In this document: positions 1 to 12,164 of the stretch, piece by piece
Position numbering within the stretch: position 1 is the first letter of the stretch
How the letters are laid out: each line of letters starts with the position of its first letter
From: Gossypium raimondii
Taxonomy: Eukaryota > Streptophyta > Magnoliopsida > Malvales > Malvaceae
Direction of reading: 5' to 3'
Assembly (NCBI RefSeq): GCF_025698545.1
Contig: NC_068571.1
Span: forward strand, 42,193,733 to 42,257,732
DNA length: 64,000 nucleotides
Program-made: the position numbers and the translations under genes
Notes under the pieces: generated by a model
What the model saw: the letters and a program-made list of their open reading frames with translations, nothing else
Told to the model about the DNA's origin: nothing
The model's database searches: none

Positions 1-33
1 CGAGTGTTTGCTTCATACTGACCAACTTCATCA
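1..33 (-). repeat. Start of the 3' LTR of the left Copia element (truncated by window)
   Basis: Thirty-three bases identical to the outer end of the 5' LTR at 7727-7759, next to a purine-rich tract (on the minus strand) at 34-45 that fits a polypurine tract. The rest of the LTR lies outside the window. Confidence 0.8.
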
Positions 34-122
34 CTCCTCCTTGGTTAGTATGGTGCAAACACCTAATTTTCCTCTCAAATGCTCGAACCTTATGACATTA
101 AGACCTTTAGTTAGAATGTCAG

Positions 123-3100
123 TGTAACAGCCCAATTTTCAGTAGTGTCAGAACAATGATTTGAGATCACTAAATTCGATGAAAAAGTTAGAAATATTTT
201 TGAATCAGTGAATTTTGTGATTTAAAAGAAATTATTAGGTAAATTGGGTCAAAAACGAGGTATCGAGACCTCGATATCATAAACTGAGCCGTAAATATTT
301 TTATAAATATTTACAGAGTGTCAATAGGATAATATTAAAGTTTCGTTAAGAAATTTTAACGTTTCGATAGTTAATTATGAAAAAGGATTAAATTGCAATA
401 GGGATAAAAGTTTAATTATAGATTAAAGAAAAGTTAAAAGGACCAAATAGGCAATTATGCCTTTTTCCAAAGTTGAGGCGGCATAAGTATAAAAATCTGA
501 GATTTTTATGTGTTAAAAAATATTATTATATTATAGTAATGATTATGTTTTTATATTATATTATATTATATATATACATAAAACAAAAGAAAGAATAGAA
601 AAAGAAAGAAAAGAAACAGAATAGAAAAGACGAAACAGAGAAAGAAACAGAGAGCAAAACGGGCAGAGAAGGAAGGAAAGAAAGAAAGAAAGAAAGAAAA
701 AGAAAAAGGGAAATTTAAGGTTTTAAGGTTCCAAGCTCAATTGGTAAGTCAAATTAAGTCTTTTTCTTATAATTTTTGAGTTTTTGGAATCCTAGAGATA
801 AATACTACTTGATTTATGTTGATATTTTGAAAGTTAGTAGATTGTTAGACATGAGTTATGTTGAATTAATTGATGAACTAGAGGTTAAAATGATTGAATT
901 TTAAGTTAGAAGTTAGTAAAAGATTGATTTGTAAAATAAAATATAAGTTTTGAACTGATAGGGATTAAATTGAAAGATCCCGAAATTAGGGATTTATGGG
1001 GAAATTGAAGAATTAAACTGAGTTTATAGTAAGAATTAAGAGAGAATATAGAGTTAGAATGGAAAAATAAAATTAGTATTGATAAGGGATTAAATTAGAA
1101 TTTGGGTAAAGTTTAGGTATACGGGAAATGTTTTAATGAAATTGTGTATTAATGATTTTTAATTGTTTAATTACGTAGCTAATGTCGTGCACGAGTCATT
1201 GTCCGAGAAAGGAAAGGGGAAAGTGGACAAGAAGTGACTCGAGAGAAATTCCGGTTAGTATTACCATAATTCGAATTTAATTATTAATCGTTAAAATTTA
1301 AATTAATATACATGATAAGAAAATTGAGGTGAGTATCATGATTGAATCGAATGAAATATATATATATATATATATATATACGTATTGATATTGAATTTAT
1401 TGATAGTAATTGTTGAATTTTGAATAATATGTTTAGTAAATAAAAATAAGGAGAATATCGATATTTAATTGAATGAATTAAAAATATGAATTGAATAAAA
1501 GTGAATTAAATTATGAATAAGTGTGAATACGTGAATTGAGTATTGACTGAAAAGTGGTTTGATTCGAATCGAAGTATGATTTGTGAAATATGTATTGGTA
1601 CTGAACTGTACATTGATTTGAAAGTGGGAAGTGAATTTGAAATAGAAAAATGTATTGAATCAAATGGTGATTAAATTGGAATGATTTGAATTGAAAGTAT
1701 GAGAAAGTGATTGAATTGAAATGTGATTCGAAACCCTATTAACTAGTCGAAATTTGAGTCGGATATAGTTGGCATGCCATAGGATTGGAAGTGTTCAGGG
1801 ATACTTCGACCTTGAGTCGATGAGACACTGGGTGTCATACTGTTACTTCGGATAGATTCGATGAGGTACTGGGTACCAACTTACTTCGGCTTTGCCGATG
1901 AGACACTGGGTGTCAACTATTGCTTCGAACTATCCGATGAGGCACTGGGTGCCATTCTGGTGTGTTTGGTTGGATCCGTGTATCCGCCAAGGTCCGAGTC
2001 TTGTTAATAGGGGTAAATAATTGAAATGAGAAAATTTGAATAAGTGTGACTGATTGGGATATGGAAAGAAATGAGAAAGTGAAATTGTGAATTGATATGT
2101 GAATTGGAAATCGAGATATGAGATTTAAATATATGAACCCAAAGTTCATAATATGATAAAGAGTAAATTTTGTTATATGATATTAGTGAGTAAAAATTGC
2201 AATAAAATTGATATTGAATATAAATTAAATGAAATGAATTGTATATGAATTGAAATGAACTATAAGAAAAATCCACGGAATTGAGATAGTGAAATAAGGT
2301 ATGAATACAATTAAATATAAGATTTGAATTATTGCTTATTGTTATTAATTATCAAGTTGATTTAATGTATGAGATAATTAATGAATAATTGTAGACATAA
2401 ATAAAATATTTATAATTTATCGATTAATGTTATTAATTTGAATTATGGTAATACCACTGAGTATACACATACTCATGACGGTTGTTTCCGTATGCAGTTA
2501 GTAAAAAACTAGTGTTCGATCCAAGATCCAAAGTAATCCCGACCTCAGAGACATTTTAGTGATGTACCTTTCTGTTGATAATGTGGCATGTACCTAGGTA
2601 ATGTATAAACCTAAGTGATGTATAGGGATTAGTCATTTTGAATGTTGTATCTATGAGATTGCTAAAGAAAGATGTGTGATTATGTGATAATGTTTGGCTT
2701 TTAAAATGGTTAAGTATGAAAATCAAGAAAGGGTAAACTTTGCAAAGAAACAGAATTCAGGCAGCAACAGTGGCGTAACTTTGAAAAATCACCTAGGATA
2801 GTATAAAATGAATTAGAGGGTGAATGATATATTAAATTAAATCTTGTTAAGTCTATTTTCATATAAAAATAACGGTTTAGCAAAAAGAATTTTATATTTT
2901 AAGATATGTGAATTTTAGTGAGACAGGGTCAGAACTGTTTTTGGAGTCCCCTGTTCTAAGTTTAGAAAATCACTAAAAATGGTACAAAAATAATTATGAG
3001 TTGTAGTTTATATGTATAGAATCCTTATTGAGTATATTTTCTGTAGAAATAAGTAATAACTTCATATGACAATCCTACAATGAGAAATTTTATTTTTAGT

Positions 3101-3382
3101 GACAAGAGGTCAGGGCAGTCAATTGGTGAAACAGGGCTTACTTTAACTAATAAACTGTACTAATTGGCTGGACCAAAAATTATGAAATTTTTATGGTAGG
3201 AAGATATACGAGTCTAGTTTCAAGGAAAATTTATGGAATTAAATTTTGAGTTCCGTAGCTAAAATTATAAGTAATTTAGTAACTGCTGCGCGATTGGGCA
3301 GATTTGTTGTAAACTGTTTGATACTTTCGGTAATGCCTCGTAACCCTATTCCGATGACGGTTCGGGGTTAAGGGGTGTTACA
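123..3382. mobile_element. Solo LTR, Ty3/gypsy type, inserted in the Copia element
   Basis: The segment starts TGTAACAGCC and ends GGGTGTTACA and is flanked by the 5 bp duplication GTCAG (118-122 and 3383-3387), as expected for an LTR-type insertion. It has no coding potential; the interior shows features usual in long gypsy LTRs, such as a run of near-repeats around 1800-1960 (tgagacactgggtgtca and variants) and a TACCACTGAGTA-like stretch near 2448. At 3260 bp it is long for a solo LTR. A non-autonomous LTR element without genes is the alternative. It also holds GAAA-rich (590-710) and TA (1357-1380) microsatellites. Confidence 0.8.
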
Positions 3383-6300
3383 GTCAGTAAGTTGATCCTC
3401 TAAATTACAATGAATTAGCTTCATCTCTTGTGCTTGCTCCATTTCTCGAACAACATGCAATTTAATGCTGAAATGCTTTGTTCTTCCATGGAACACTAGA
3501 TTTTTAGCAATTGCAACAGTAGATTGGTTGTCACAAAAGATCTCTGTTGCTTCTCTTTGATGTACATTCAAATCGGCCAAGATTTTCCTTAGCCAAATGG
3601 CTTGGTTGACAGCACTTGCTGCTGCCACATACTCTGCTTCAGCAGTAGATTGAGCCACCAGGCTTTGCTTCTTCGAGCTCCAGCAGAACATGGCTGAACC
3701 AAGGTTAAAAGTATACCCTGAGGTGCTTTTCATATCATCTATCGAGCCAGCCTAGTCACTATCAGTATAGCCAACCAGCTTCAGATTTTCTTCCTTGCTA
3801 TACTTCAAACCATAGCTTAAAGTGCCTTTGATATATCTGAGCACTCTTTTTGCAGCCTGAAAATGCTTCTCATTGCAGCAATGCAAGAATCTTGAGAGCA
3901 ATCCTACAACATACATTATGTCTGGCCTAGTGGCAGTTAAGTATAGCAAACAACCAACTAGACTTCTGTAGGTAGTTTCACAAACTCTCTCAAATTCACC
4001 TTGGCTCGATAGTTTCTCTCTAACAGCAATAGGAGTTTTAGTTGCCTTGCTGTTCTGCATGGAGAACTTGGTCAGAATCTTTGTGGCAAAGCTTTTCTGA
4101 CTTAGGAATATCCCATTTTGTGTTTGTGACACCTCCATTCCAAGAAAATAGGACATCTCCCCTAGATCAGACATTTCAAACACCTCCTGCATCTTGGTCT
4201 TGAAATTGACCAGCATTGTTTGATCTCCTCCTGTCACCAGCAGGTCATCAACATATAGGGACACAATGAGCTGTGTTTGTGCCCCTTCCTTCTTGACATA
4301 CAGTGTTGGTTCACTCTTGCTTCGAAAAATCCCAAATTAGTCAAGTAGCCATCGATTCTGGAATACCAGGCCCTTGGAGCCTGTTTTAAGCCATATAGGG
4401 CCTTCTTCAGTTTATAGACCATGTGCTCTTTGCCAACTATCTCAAACCCTTGTGGTTGATCAACATAAATGTCTTCATCTAAGAAGCCATTCAGAAAAGC
4501 TAACTTCACATCTAGTTGATGGATCTTCCATTCGAGCTGTGCTGCTAAGGTAATCAGCAGTCTGATGGTGTCAAGCCTGGCCACTGGTGCAAAGGTCTCC
4601 AGATAGTCCAGGCCATATTTTTGACTGAACCCCTTGACAACTAGCCTTGCTTTTAGTTTGTTCAAGGTTCCATCAGCATTTTGCTTGGCTTTGTACACCC
4701 ATTTCACCCCAATTACCTTCTTTTTGACTGGCCTTTCAACCAATTTCTAGGTCTGGTTCTTCTCAATCATGCTGATCTCCTCAGCCATTACCTGCTTCCA
4801 CCCTTGCTGAGCTTCAGCCTCTTCAAAGTTGCTTGGTTCAGCTATGGCTACATGAGCCCTTTCATAAATCTCAGTCAATGGTCTTGTTCCCCTGACTGTT
4901 TTATCATCAATGTCCATTTCAGGACCATTTTGGTCTGGCTCAGCTTGATCTGCTGCAAGTTCTTCTGAAACTTCCTCAGGTTCATGTCTTTCCCAGTTCC
5001 AACATGACCTTTCATCAAATACCACATCCCTGCTGACTGACAATTTGTTTGTTGAAGGATCCAAGATCCTAAAACCCTTCTTGACAGTGCTGTAGCCCAT
5101 CAGAATACCAGGTCGAGCCCTTTCAGACAATTTGTCCCTTTTAACAGCAGGTACATGTGCATAACAGATGCATCCAAAGACCTTCAAATGAGCCAGTGAT
5201 GGTTTGAATCCAAACCAGGCCTCGAATGGAGTCTTCTGGTCCAAAGCCTTGGTTGGAAGCCTGTTTTGAATGTATGTTGTAGTGTTAACTGCTTCTGCCC
5301 ATAGAGCTTTAGGCAGATTCTTCTGAATCACCAGGCACCTAGCCATATCCATCAAACTCCTATTCTTCCTTTCACTCACACCATTTGACTGAGGTGTATA
5401 AGTGTTGGTAAGTTGATGTTTGATGCCTGCCTTATCATAAAAGGCTTGGAACTGAGCTGAGGTATACTCAGTCCCATTATCAGACCTTATGGTCTTTAGC
5501 TTGCAACCTGTTTCAGTTTCAGCAGCAGTTTTGAACTTCCAAAACACAGAGGCCACCTCTGATTTCTGTTTCAAGAAGTAAAGCCAACAATATCTCGAGA
5601 AATCATCAATGAACAATATGAAATACCTGTTTCCACTTAATGAATCAGTCTTCATGGGGCCATACACATCAGTGTGCACCAATTGCAATCTTTCAGAGGC
5701 TCTCCAGGCTTGATTTGAGGGAAATGGAAGTTTAGCCTGCTTGCCTAGCTGACATACTTCACACACATCATCATGCTTCACTATGTTGGTGAAGTTTTCA
5801 GCTAATCCTTCTCTGACCATTTGAGCCATTGATCTGAAATTGGCATGTCCAAGCCTTTAATGCCAAAGCTTGGATTCAACTGTTGTAGCTGCGTAGGCAG
5901 TGTCTGACTCTATTGTCCAGTCAACTACAAAGCTCTTATCAGTCATAGGGACTGCCATCAGCTTGGATCCACTTGGATCACTGATTTGGCATTGGTTATC
6001 TTTGAACATCACAGAATAACCTCTCTCTCCAGCAGTTGAGCTATACTGAGCAGGTTTCTGTCAATTTCAGGCACCAGGAGCACATTTGAAATCACTTTGG
6101 CACCTGTGAGAGTGCATATCAGCACATCACCCTTGCCTTCAGCTTGAATAAAGTGGCCATTACCTATTTTGATTTTGGTTCTGCAGCTTCTGTCTAAAGA
6201 TTTGAAGATTGCAGCATCAGGTGTCATGTGATTGGTGCATCCACTGTCTAGAAGCCAACCAGATGAGAGCCTCTCCTGTACAGCTGAGCATGACACAATA
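3383..6300 (-). pseudogene. pol region of the left Copia element
   Basis: In Copia order on the minus strand: protease part 6009-6296, pre-integrase and integrase 4747-5829 and toward 6000, reverse transcriptase 3752-4743, and RNase H 3383-3750. The RNase H end continues at 34-117, beyond the inserted LTR. Recognised by typical Copia integrase and reverse-transcriptase signatures. Broken fossil. Confidence 0.88.
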
Positions 6301-6352
6301 AAAACTTACTCCTCTTGGTCACTGTCCTCCTTAGCTACTCGAGCCTCAGCTT

Positions 6353-7230
6353 TCATCTGTTGAAACTGATTCTGCCTTGATTTGGCCTTGCTTTTGCAGA
6401 CTCTTTCAGCATGACCCTTCTTTTTGCAATGCTGGCATACAGCATCTGGATTGAACCAACATTTTTCTTCTGGATGACTAGGCCTCTTGCAATGCCTGCA
6501 AGGTTGGTCATTGCCCCTTGCAGCATCAGGCTTAGGCCTATTTTTCCAGGTCTTCTTGCCTTTATAGGCAGTATTGGTTTTTGCCTAAAAGGCACCTTCC
6601 TGGTGCTCCTCCAGTCTGCTAGCTCTTCTCTGCTCTTGTGCATAAAAAGCATTGATAAGCTCTGTCAAGGGAATGCTGGTCAAGTCCCTTAAGTCTTCGA
6701 GAGATGAGATTTTTACCTCATACCTCTCTGGTAATGTTGAAATCACCTTCTCCACTATCCCAGCTTCACTGAACTGCTCACCAAGGAGCCTTATGCTGTT
6801 TACCATAGCCATAATCCTGTCAGAATATTGCTTGACACTTTCTTCTTCCTTCATCTTCAAGTTCTCGAATTCTCTCATTAAATTTAACAACTGTTGCTGC
6901 CTTGTCCTCTCTGTCCCTTGAAACTCCTCTTTCAACTTATCCCAGGCCTGCTTTGGTGTTTCACAGGCCATAATCCTTGTGAAAATCACATCTGACACTG
7001 AGTTCTGTATGCAGGACATAGCCTTGTGCCTCTTGGTCCTCTCATCAGCATGCTGCCTTATCTGAGCCACTGTTGGATTGGCTCTAAGTGGCTCTGGTTC
7101 AACATCAAAGTTGACCACCTCCCACAGATCGAAAGCCTGCAGGTAGGTCTTCATTTTGACCACCCATATGTGATAGCCTTCCCCATTGAAAACTTATGGT
7201 GTAGCTGGTGAAAAGTTTGATGAAGCCATT
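6353..7230 (-). pseudogene. gag region of the left Copia element
   Basis: Gag-like fossil. The main stretch (6585-7163) resembles the UBN2-type gag polyprotein of plant Copia elements, followed by a zinc-knuckle part near 6353-6584. It lies directly inside the primer-binding site and matches the gag of the element at 31863-36800. Not intact. Confidence 0.85.
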
Positions 7231-7274
7231 CATTGAATACCAGGTCCCTTAAGAAATAGGCTCTAGATACCAAT

Positions 7275-7759
7275 TGTTGGTGCACTAACAGAAATAATAG
7301 ACTCGGCAAGTGTCTTGTGCAACAAGCCTCGATGCTTGCTGAGCAAACAAATAAATTCGAGCAAAAGAAAAAAAAGAAAAAGCTAGAAAAATGGAGAGTA
7401 TTTGATGAACAAAACTTGATTCATTCATAGAATTAACAGTGGCAAAATGCCAATACATAAATCAAGCTCTAAGCTTGTCAAAAACAGTAAACATTCACCT
7501 AATGGTTACCTAACACCACTAAACATTGAAACTTGAAGTAATTAACTTGTGCATACAAGCAAAGTTGAATTAACAGCTCATATGATAGAAAATTACATCA
7601 ATCATCTACCTAACATAGTTCTAAATGAACTAAATTACATTTCATTGACTAGAAATTACAAAATGAGCAAAATAAGCTTGCATCAGCAGCTCCTACATAG
7701 CTTGGTCTTCATGGCCTGCCTGCTGTCGAGTGTTTGCTTCATACTGACCAACTTCATCA
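7275..7759 (-). repeat. 5' LTR of the left Copia element
   Basis: On the minus strand the repeat starts TGATGAAGTTGG and ends CACCAACA, immediately followed by the primer-binding site. Its first 33 bases recur at 1-33, the start of the 3' LTR. It abuts unrelated AT-rich sequence at 7760. Confidence 0.85.
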
Positions 7760-7977
7760 TATATAATGAGGTTTGAAATTCTGACTACAGCTACAGCGAC
7801 ATTAAATCATTAGTATTTCAAATGATAATTTATTGGGAATAATAGCAAGCTCAATGGATTTGATAGAGCAGGGTCCATCAGTGAGTTTGAGGAGCAATAA
7901 ATTTTTTCAAATGATGTACCTTCATCCCTCATAAATGTAAAAACTTGGCAACAAATGTTTTGTGGGTTTTTATTACA

Positions 7978-8162
7978 GGTTTTTTACTGGAATGACAGTT
8001 GGATTTCTTGTTGGATTTTGGGGTGTTTTCGGTTCGTTAATTATTAGCAGGTCTTGGAGACATAAATACTTTCGGCTAGTGAATAAACTAGAAGATTGGA
8101 TCAGATTGACAATGGCATTGGAGACAGTCAAATTGCAGCAAAGACTTCGACTGAAAGACTAA
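7978..8162 (+). pseudogene. RLP remnant A: transmembrane and cytoplasmic tail only
   Basis: The last roughly 60 codons of a receptor-like protein: a single transmembrane helix (GFLVGFWGVFGSLIISRSW) and a short basic tail ending in LRLKD then TAA at 8160-8162. The same tail occurs at 11990-12164 and, diverged, at 39876-40015. The ectodomain is absent: 7760-7977 is AT-rich sequence without LRR similarity and the Copia element ends at 7759. RLPs of the EIX/Cf type are plasma-membrane immune receptors without a kinase domain. As it stands, this is a non-functional 3' stub. Confidence 0.85.
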
Positions 8163-8427
8163 GGTATAAAATGCTCTCCATTTTCTCTCCCTACACGTTG
8201 GGGTCTGCTTCCTAGTCATATGCTAGTTTTAATATATTGTGTGCTTTATCATAGTTGTGTAATCTTGAATATATATTTAATTTCCCGTGAATATATATAC
8301 GGACTACTTTTTTTGTGTGTGTTATTATTTTGGTATATCAAAACATTTGTAAAATAAGGTTTAATTTCAAGTGATACTCACTGTTGCTGTATCGATATAT
8401 AATATCTAAAGTCCACAAAAAAATCTA
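8163..8427 (+). other. 3' flank of RLP remnant A
   Basis: No gene. The segment matches the 3' flank of remnant B2 (12165-12403): both begin aaggtataaaatgctctcca and keep shared blocks such as catagttgtgtaat. This fits old 3' UTR sequence of a duplicated RLP family. Confidence 0.6.
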
Positions 8428-8737
8428 GCCATCAGCCTGCCAGAAAGAATACAGGATGAGATAAGTAGCTTAGAGACATCAATGAATCAAAAAGTGAATT
8501 CAAGGAAACAAAATTCCCAAATGAACCAACAAAGTTCATTCTCTATCATAGCGAAACGAAGTAAATTAAGAAACAGATGTTTCTTAATGAAACAAGCAAT
8601 AAATGAAGGTGTATTAGAGTGTATAAATACACTCTTACTGAAACTTTCCCACATAGACAGATCAAATTCCATTTCCTTGCAACGTTTTCAGGTCAAAATT
8701 GTTCACAGTTTTTCATGAGCTACATGTAGATTCTTTC
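8428..8737 (+). repeat. Duplicated flank segment, left copy
   Basis: Closely matches 43730-44060: both carry the block agcttagagacatcaatgaa followed by long shared stretches. Resumes after the solo LTR at 9194, and a second partial tandem copy lies at 9295-9425. Because an RLP tail precedes it here and RLP remnant D precedes the other copy, a block comprising RLP tail plus 3' flank appears to have been duplicated. Confidence 0.8.
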
Positions 8738-9193
8738 TGTTGAAAAATGGCCAACCATGCTGCTGTTATGTTTTTGTTAAAGTACATAATACTATGATGA
8801 TTTTGTTGAGTGCATGCAGCTTGTATGCATGCTGCAGCAATTGTGCACGTTATAGCAACAATATCTGTTTTAGTTGCAATGTAATTTAGTTTGGTTGAAA
8901 ATGAACTTTGATGTTGATGTTTTGATGGGATGATTGAGCTGATAAATCTGCTTATCCATGTGTACAAGCAATGTTTTAATAGTCCTAATGCTGATTAGTG
9001 GGGTTAGTTGAATATTTGGTGATGTATTTTGACTATAAATGTATTGTTTTCATATTGAATGAGCAAGCATATCAGTTGTGTAAAGCAGATTGCTTCCTTG
9101 CTGCACGTTTGTGAGTACGTAAATTGTTCTTTGTTTCTTCCTCCTTTGTTCTCTGTATTGTTCTCTTATTTTGCTGCTATAAAAAACCCAACA
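8738..9193 (+). mobile_element. Copia-type solo LTR
   Basis: Starts TGTTGAAAAATGG, ends AACCCAACA, and is flanked by the 5 bp duplication CTTTC (8733-8737 and 9194-9198). The uninterrupted target gattctttcccagaatatga is present at about 9391, confirming the insertion. No internal region is present, so the element was reduced by LTR-LTR recombination. Confidence 0.9.
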
Positions 9194-9429
9194 CTTTCCC
9201 AGAATATGACCATTTCCTGCAACTCTAACTATTAAAAGCCATTCTCGGCCAAAAATTAGTTTCGAACATGCTATTTTCTGACACTCTTTAGTATAAGTAC
9301 ACTCGTCCCACATAAACAGATCGAATTCCATTTCCTGGCAACGTTTTCAGGTCAAAGTTGCTCCCAATTTTTCATGGTTTACATATAGATTCTTTCCCAG
9401 AATATGACTACTGGCTGCAACTTCTTACT

Positions 9430-10165
9430 GAAAGAGTTTCTTCCATCTATAAATCTCCAATTCCAACATTTCAGACGTCATCCCCGATTGGTTTTGGAAT
9501 TTGCCTTCAAGACTCCTGTTTTTAAACCTATCCTTCAACCAAATCAGTGAGAGAGTTCCAAATCTGCGCTAAAATTTGGTACTTACCCTTCAACGGATTT
9601 GAGTTCGAATCTTTTTTATGGCCCCATACCTCAATTCTTGTCTAAATCGACAGTGTTGGATCTGTCCAACAACATGTTCAATAGATCGTTGTCTTTCTTA
9701 TGCACAGAGAAGAATAGTTATGTCTTATCTTGATCTCTCTAACAATTTGTTATCGGGACAGATTCCAGATTGTTGGACTACATACCAGCAATTATCTACT
9801 ATCAATTTAGAGAACAATAATTTGTTAGGGGCAGTCCCCAATTCTCTGAGAACAATTGAGCAGTTGGGATCATTGCGTTTAAGGAACACTAGTTTGTATG
9901 GTGAAATACCTGAATCCTTAAAAAATTGTTCCAGATTGAAACTCTTGGATTTGGGGGAGAACAAAATAATTGGAATCATTCCACCGTGGATAGGGGCGAG
10001 ACTAGAGAGTCTGATTGTTCTTTGTTTGCGATCAAATAAGTTTCATGGTGACATACTTTCAACTTTACGTCATCTACAATTTCTTCAAGTATTGGATCTT
10101 TCTCTCAACAATATATCAGGAAGCATTCCATCATGCCTCAACAATTTTACCACAATGGCTAACCA
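9430..10165 (+). pseudogene. RLP remnant B1: LRR ectodomain piece
   Basis: Encodes extracellular LRRs homologous to 38549-39290 of remnant D, for example YLDLSNNLLSGQIPDCW and LLDLGENKIIGIIPPWIG. The plant LRR consensus LxxLxLxxNxLxGxIP is visible in repeated 24-residue units from 9720 to 10160; the first part (9430-9720) lies in shifted frames. It has neither N-terminal signal peptide nor transmembrane segment. It ends where a truncated Copia LTR begins. Non-functional. Confidence 0.85.
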
Positions 10166-10169
10166 TGGG

Positions 10170-10497
10170 AGCTCTAGATACCAATTGTTAGTGGTTTTGT
10201 GAAAGAAGAATAGAGAACAAAGAAACACAAACGTGCAGCATAGAAAGTATGAAACTATCAGCTTATCAATTCAACAAGAAAACAATCCACTTAAGTGATA
10301 AAAATCTACCAAATACACAACTACTCCCACTAATAACTTGGAAACTAGTAAAACTTAACTTGTACTCAAACTGATTATGTCAATCAGCACCTATCATTTT
10401 CAACCAAACGACATAACAAAAGAACTAAATTCGAGCAAATTTTGCATGCCCCAAGGGGCAAGGTTGTAACAGTTGCATGGTTGGTCAAATTGTAACA
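10170..10497 (-). mobile_element. Truncated Copia LTR with primer-binding site
   Basis: On the minus strand an LTR runs from about 10497 to 10186, ending in CACTAACA, followed by a primer-binding site (10170-10185) that reads TTGGTATCTAGAG. The internal region is missing and the junction at 10169 runs straight into RLP sequence. Parts resemble the solo LTR at 8738-9193, so it is a related family. Fossil. Confidence 0.7.
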
Positions 10498-10850
10498 GTT
10501 CTGGATTCTTAAATTCCAATAACCTCAAATATATATTAAACTATGGTGACAACATATGAAGTACTGAACTAATTATTTCGGAATCAAATATCTTAATGAT
10601 TGGCTCAAGTTATTTTTGAACTTAATCAATTTTTCAAATTTAAAAAATAGTATCACAAATAATTTTAATTTCGAACTCGAAGAATGTAGGAGTTAAACTT
10701 ATTTTTTATTTGATAAACCAGTTTAATTGAATGAGAGCATGTAACTTAATTCTCTCATTTATTAGTTTTCCACAACCCACGCACAATAATCAAATCAAAG
10801 AAAAGAACAAGACAATGACATATTATTGTTGCAACAGACAAAAGGATAAC
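10498..10850. other. AT-rich spacer without recognisable content
   Basis: About 350 bp between the truncated LTR and the next LRR piece. I see no coding similarity or repeat ends here. Confidence 0.5.
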
Positions 10851-12164
10851 AATTTTAGTCGAATCATTCCACCATGGATAGGAGAAAGACTGGAGAATTT
10901 GATTTTTCTTTGTCTATGATCGAAGGAGTTTAATGGAGACATACATTCAACTTTATGTTGCCAACAGTTTCTTCAAGTATTGGATCTTTCTCTCAACAAT
11001 ATCTCAGGAACCATTCCTTCATGCCTCTGCAATTTGACTGCTATGGCTCCCCTTGGAAGTTCGGAAGTAACAATCCAGTTGACGTATTATTATGTTGACA
11101 TCGATGACACGGGGGACAATAATTCCAAAATTTGAGTATATGGTGGCACTGTTGAAGTTGGCTTCCATGCAGAACAAGGAGTAGCACAAGGAGCAGACCA
11201 TGCAGCCCGAGCCATGCATGTTGCAGCTAGAGCCTATGCTGCTGATTTTGTTACTTCAAGGAAATATTTTGTTACTTATTTAGATTTGAACTAAGTTGAT
11301 AAAATATTTGATGTAATTAGGTGCTGATGGATTGATAAATCAGCTTCACTATGTGTGCAAGTTATGTTTATCAATTTACTAGGTTACTTAGTGGTGTTAG
11401 GTAAATGTTTAGATGACATTTGCTTATTTTGACCAGCTTATTGACTGGTATATGTAATGGCTTTATGCCTTAATTCATTTTGTAATGAAACTTTCAAAAA
11501 TTCTTCTTCATTCTCTGGTTTTTACTCAAGTTCTTAAGCTGATTTTGAATGTTTTCCTCAGCAAGACATCGAGCCTTCTAGCTCAAGTTTCTGTCAAATT
11601 TTTCATTCTGTTTTCTTAGTCCCAACAAGCACCTTCGATGATCATCTATTAGTTATATGAAAAGCTGTGGAACAAGAATATGTGAAAACCCCTGGACTAT
11701 TGAAGATCATTGACTTGGCGTGCAACAAAAAGTGGGGGAATCCCTCAATAAATAGCAAGTTTGAAAGGGTTGATTGCACTGAATATATCAAGAAACATGA
11801 GGAAAGCATAACCAGGGAGATTGGCCAAATGAAGGTGTTGGAATCACTCAATTTGTCCACAAACAACCTTGCTAGTGAAATCCCGAAGAGCATATCTAGT
11901 TTTATCTTTTCTCAGTGTTTTGGACTTATCAAACAACAACTTATCTGGAAAAATGATGAATTCTTTGAACCTTTATGCTTTTTTACTAGGATGGCCGTTG
12001 GGTTCCTTGTTGGATTTTTGGATAGTTTTTGGTTCCTTATTAATTTGTATGTCTTGGAGACATAAATACTTTCAGTTGGTGAACAAGTTAGAAGATTGGA
12101 CCAAATTGACAATAGCATTAAAGATGGCAAAGCTTCAATGCAGATTTCAATTGAAAGACTAAGG
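10851..12164 (+). pseudogene. RLP remnant B2, split by a solo LTR
   Basis: Second LRR piece. Its first part (10851-11149) again encodes the IIPPWIGERLENLIFL repeat already present in B1, so it comes from another gene copy, not from the continuation of B1. After the solo LTR (11150-11627) the reading resumes with the last LRRs (ESLNLSTNNLASEIPKS), the transmembrane helix and the cytoplasmic tail ending FQLKD, stop at 12162-12164. Frames shift around 11740 and 11900. The region corresponding to the juxtamembrane segment of remnant D is deleted. Non-functional. Confidence 0.85.
11150..11627 (+). mobile_element. Copia-type solo LTR inside RLP remnant B2
   Basis: Starts TGTTGAAGTTGGCTTCCATG and ends TTAGTCCCAACA. 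Flanks GGCAC and AGCAC are a 4 of 5 match target duplication. It shares blocks (tgatgtaattaggtg, gatggattgataaatcagc-like) with the LTRs of the element at 31863-36800, so it is a diverged member of that lineage. Confidence 0.85.

Larger units (their letters stand above)
1..7759 (-). mobile_element. Ty1/Copia LTR retrotransposon, decayed, cut by window edge
   Basis: A Copia-type fossil read on the minus strand. Its 5' LTR is 7275-7759, a primer-binding site complementary to initiator tRNA lies at 7259-7274, then come gag, protease, integrase, reverse transcriptase and RNase H in the order typical of Copia. The 3' LTR begins at position 33 and continues beyond the left edge; bases 1-33 match 7727-7759. 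A gypsy-type LTR (123-3382) has inserted into the RNase H end. It is broken, with roughly half a dozen interruptions, so not recently active. The same family as the element at 31863-36800, judged from closely similar gag and integrase. Confidence 0.93.

Noticed and set aside
9050-9331. 93-codon minus-strand frame
   Set aside because: It lies across a solo LTR boundary and has no similarity to any protein.
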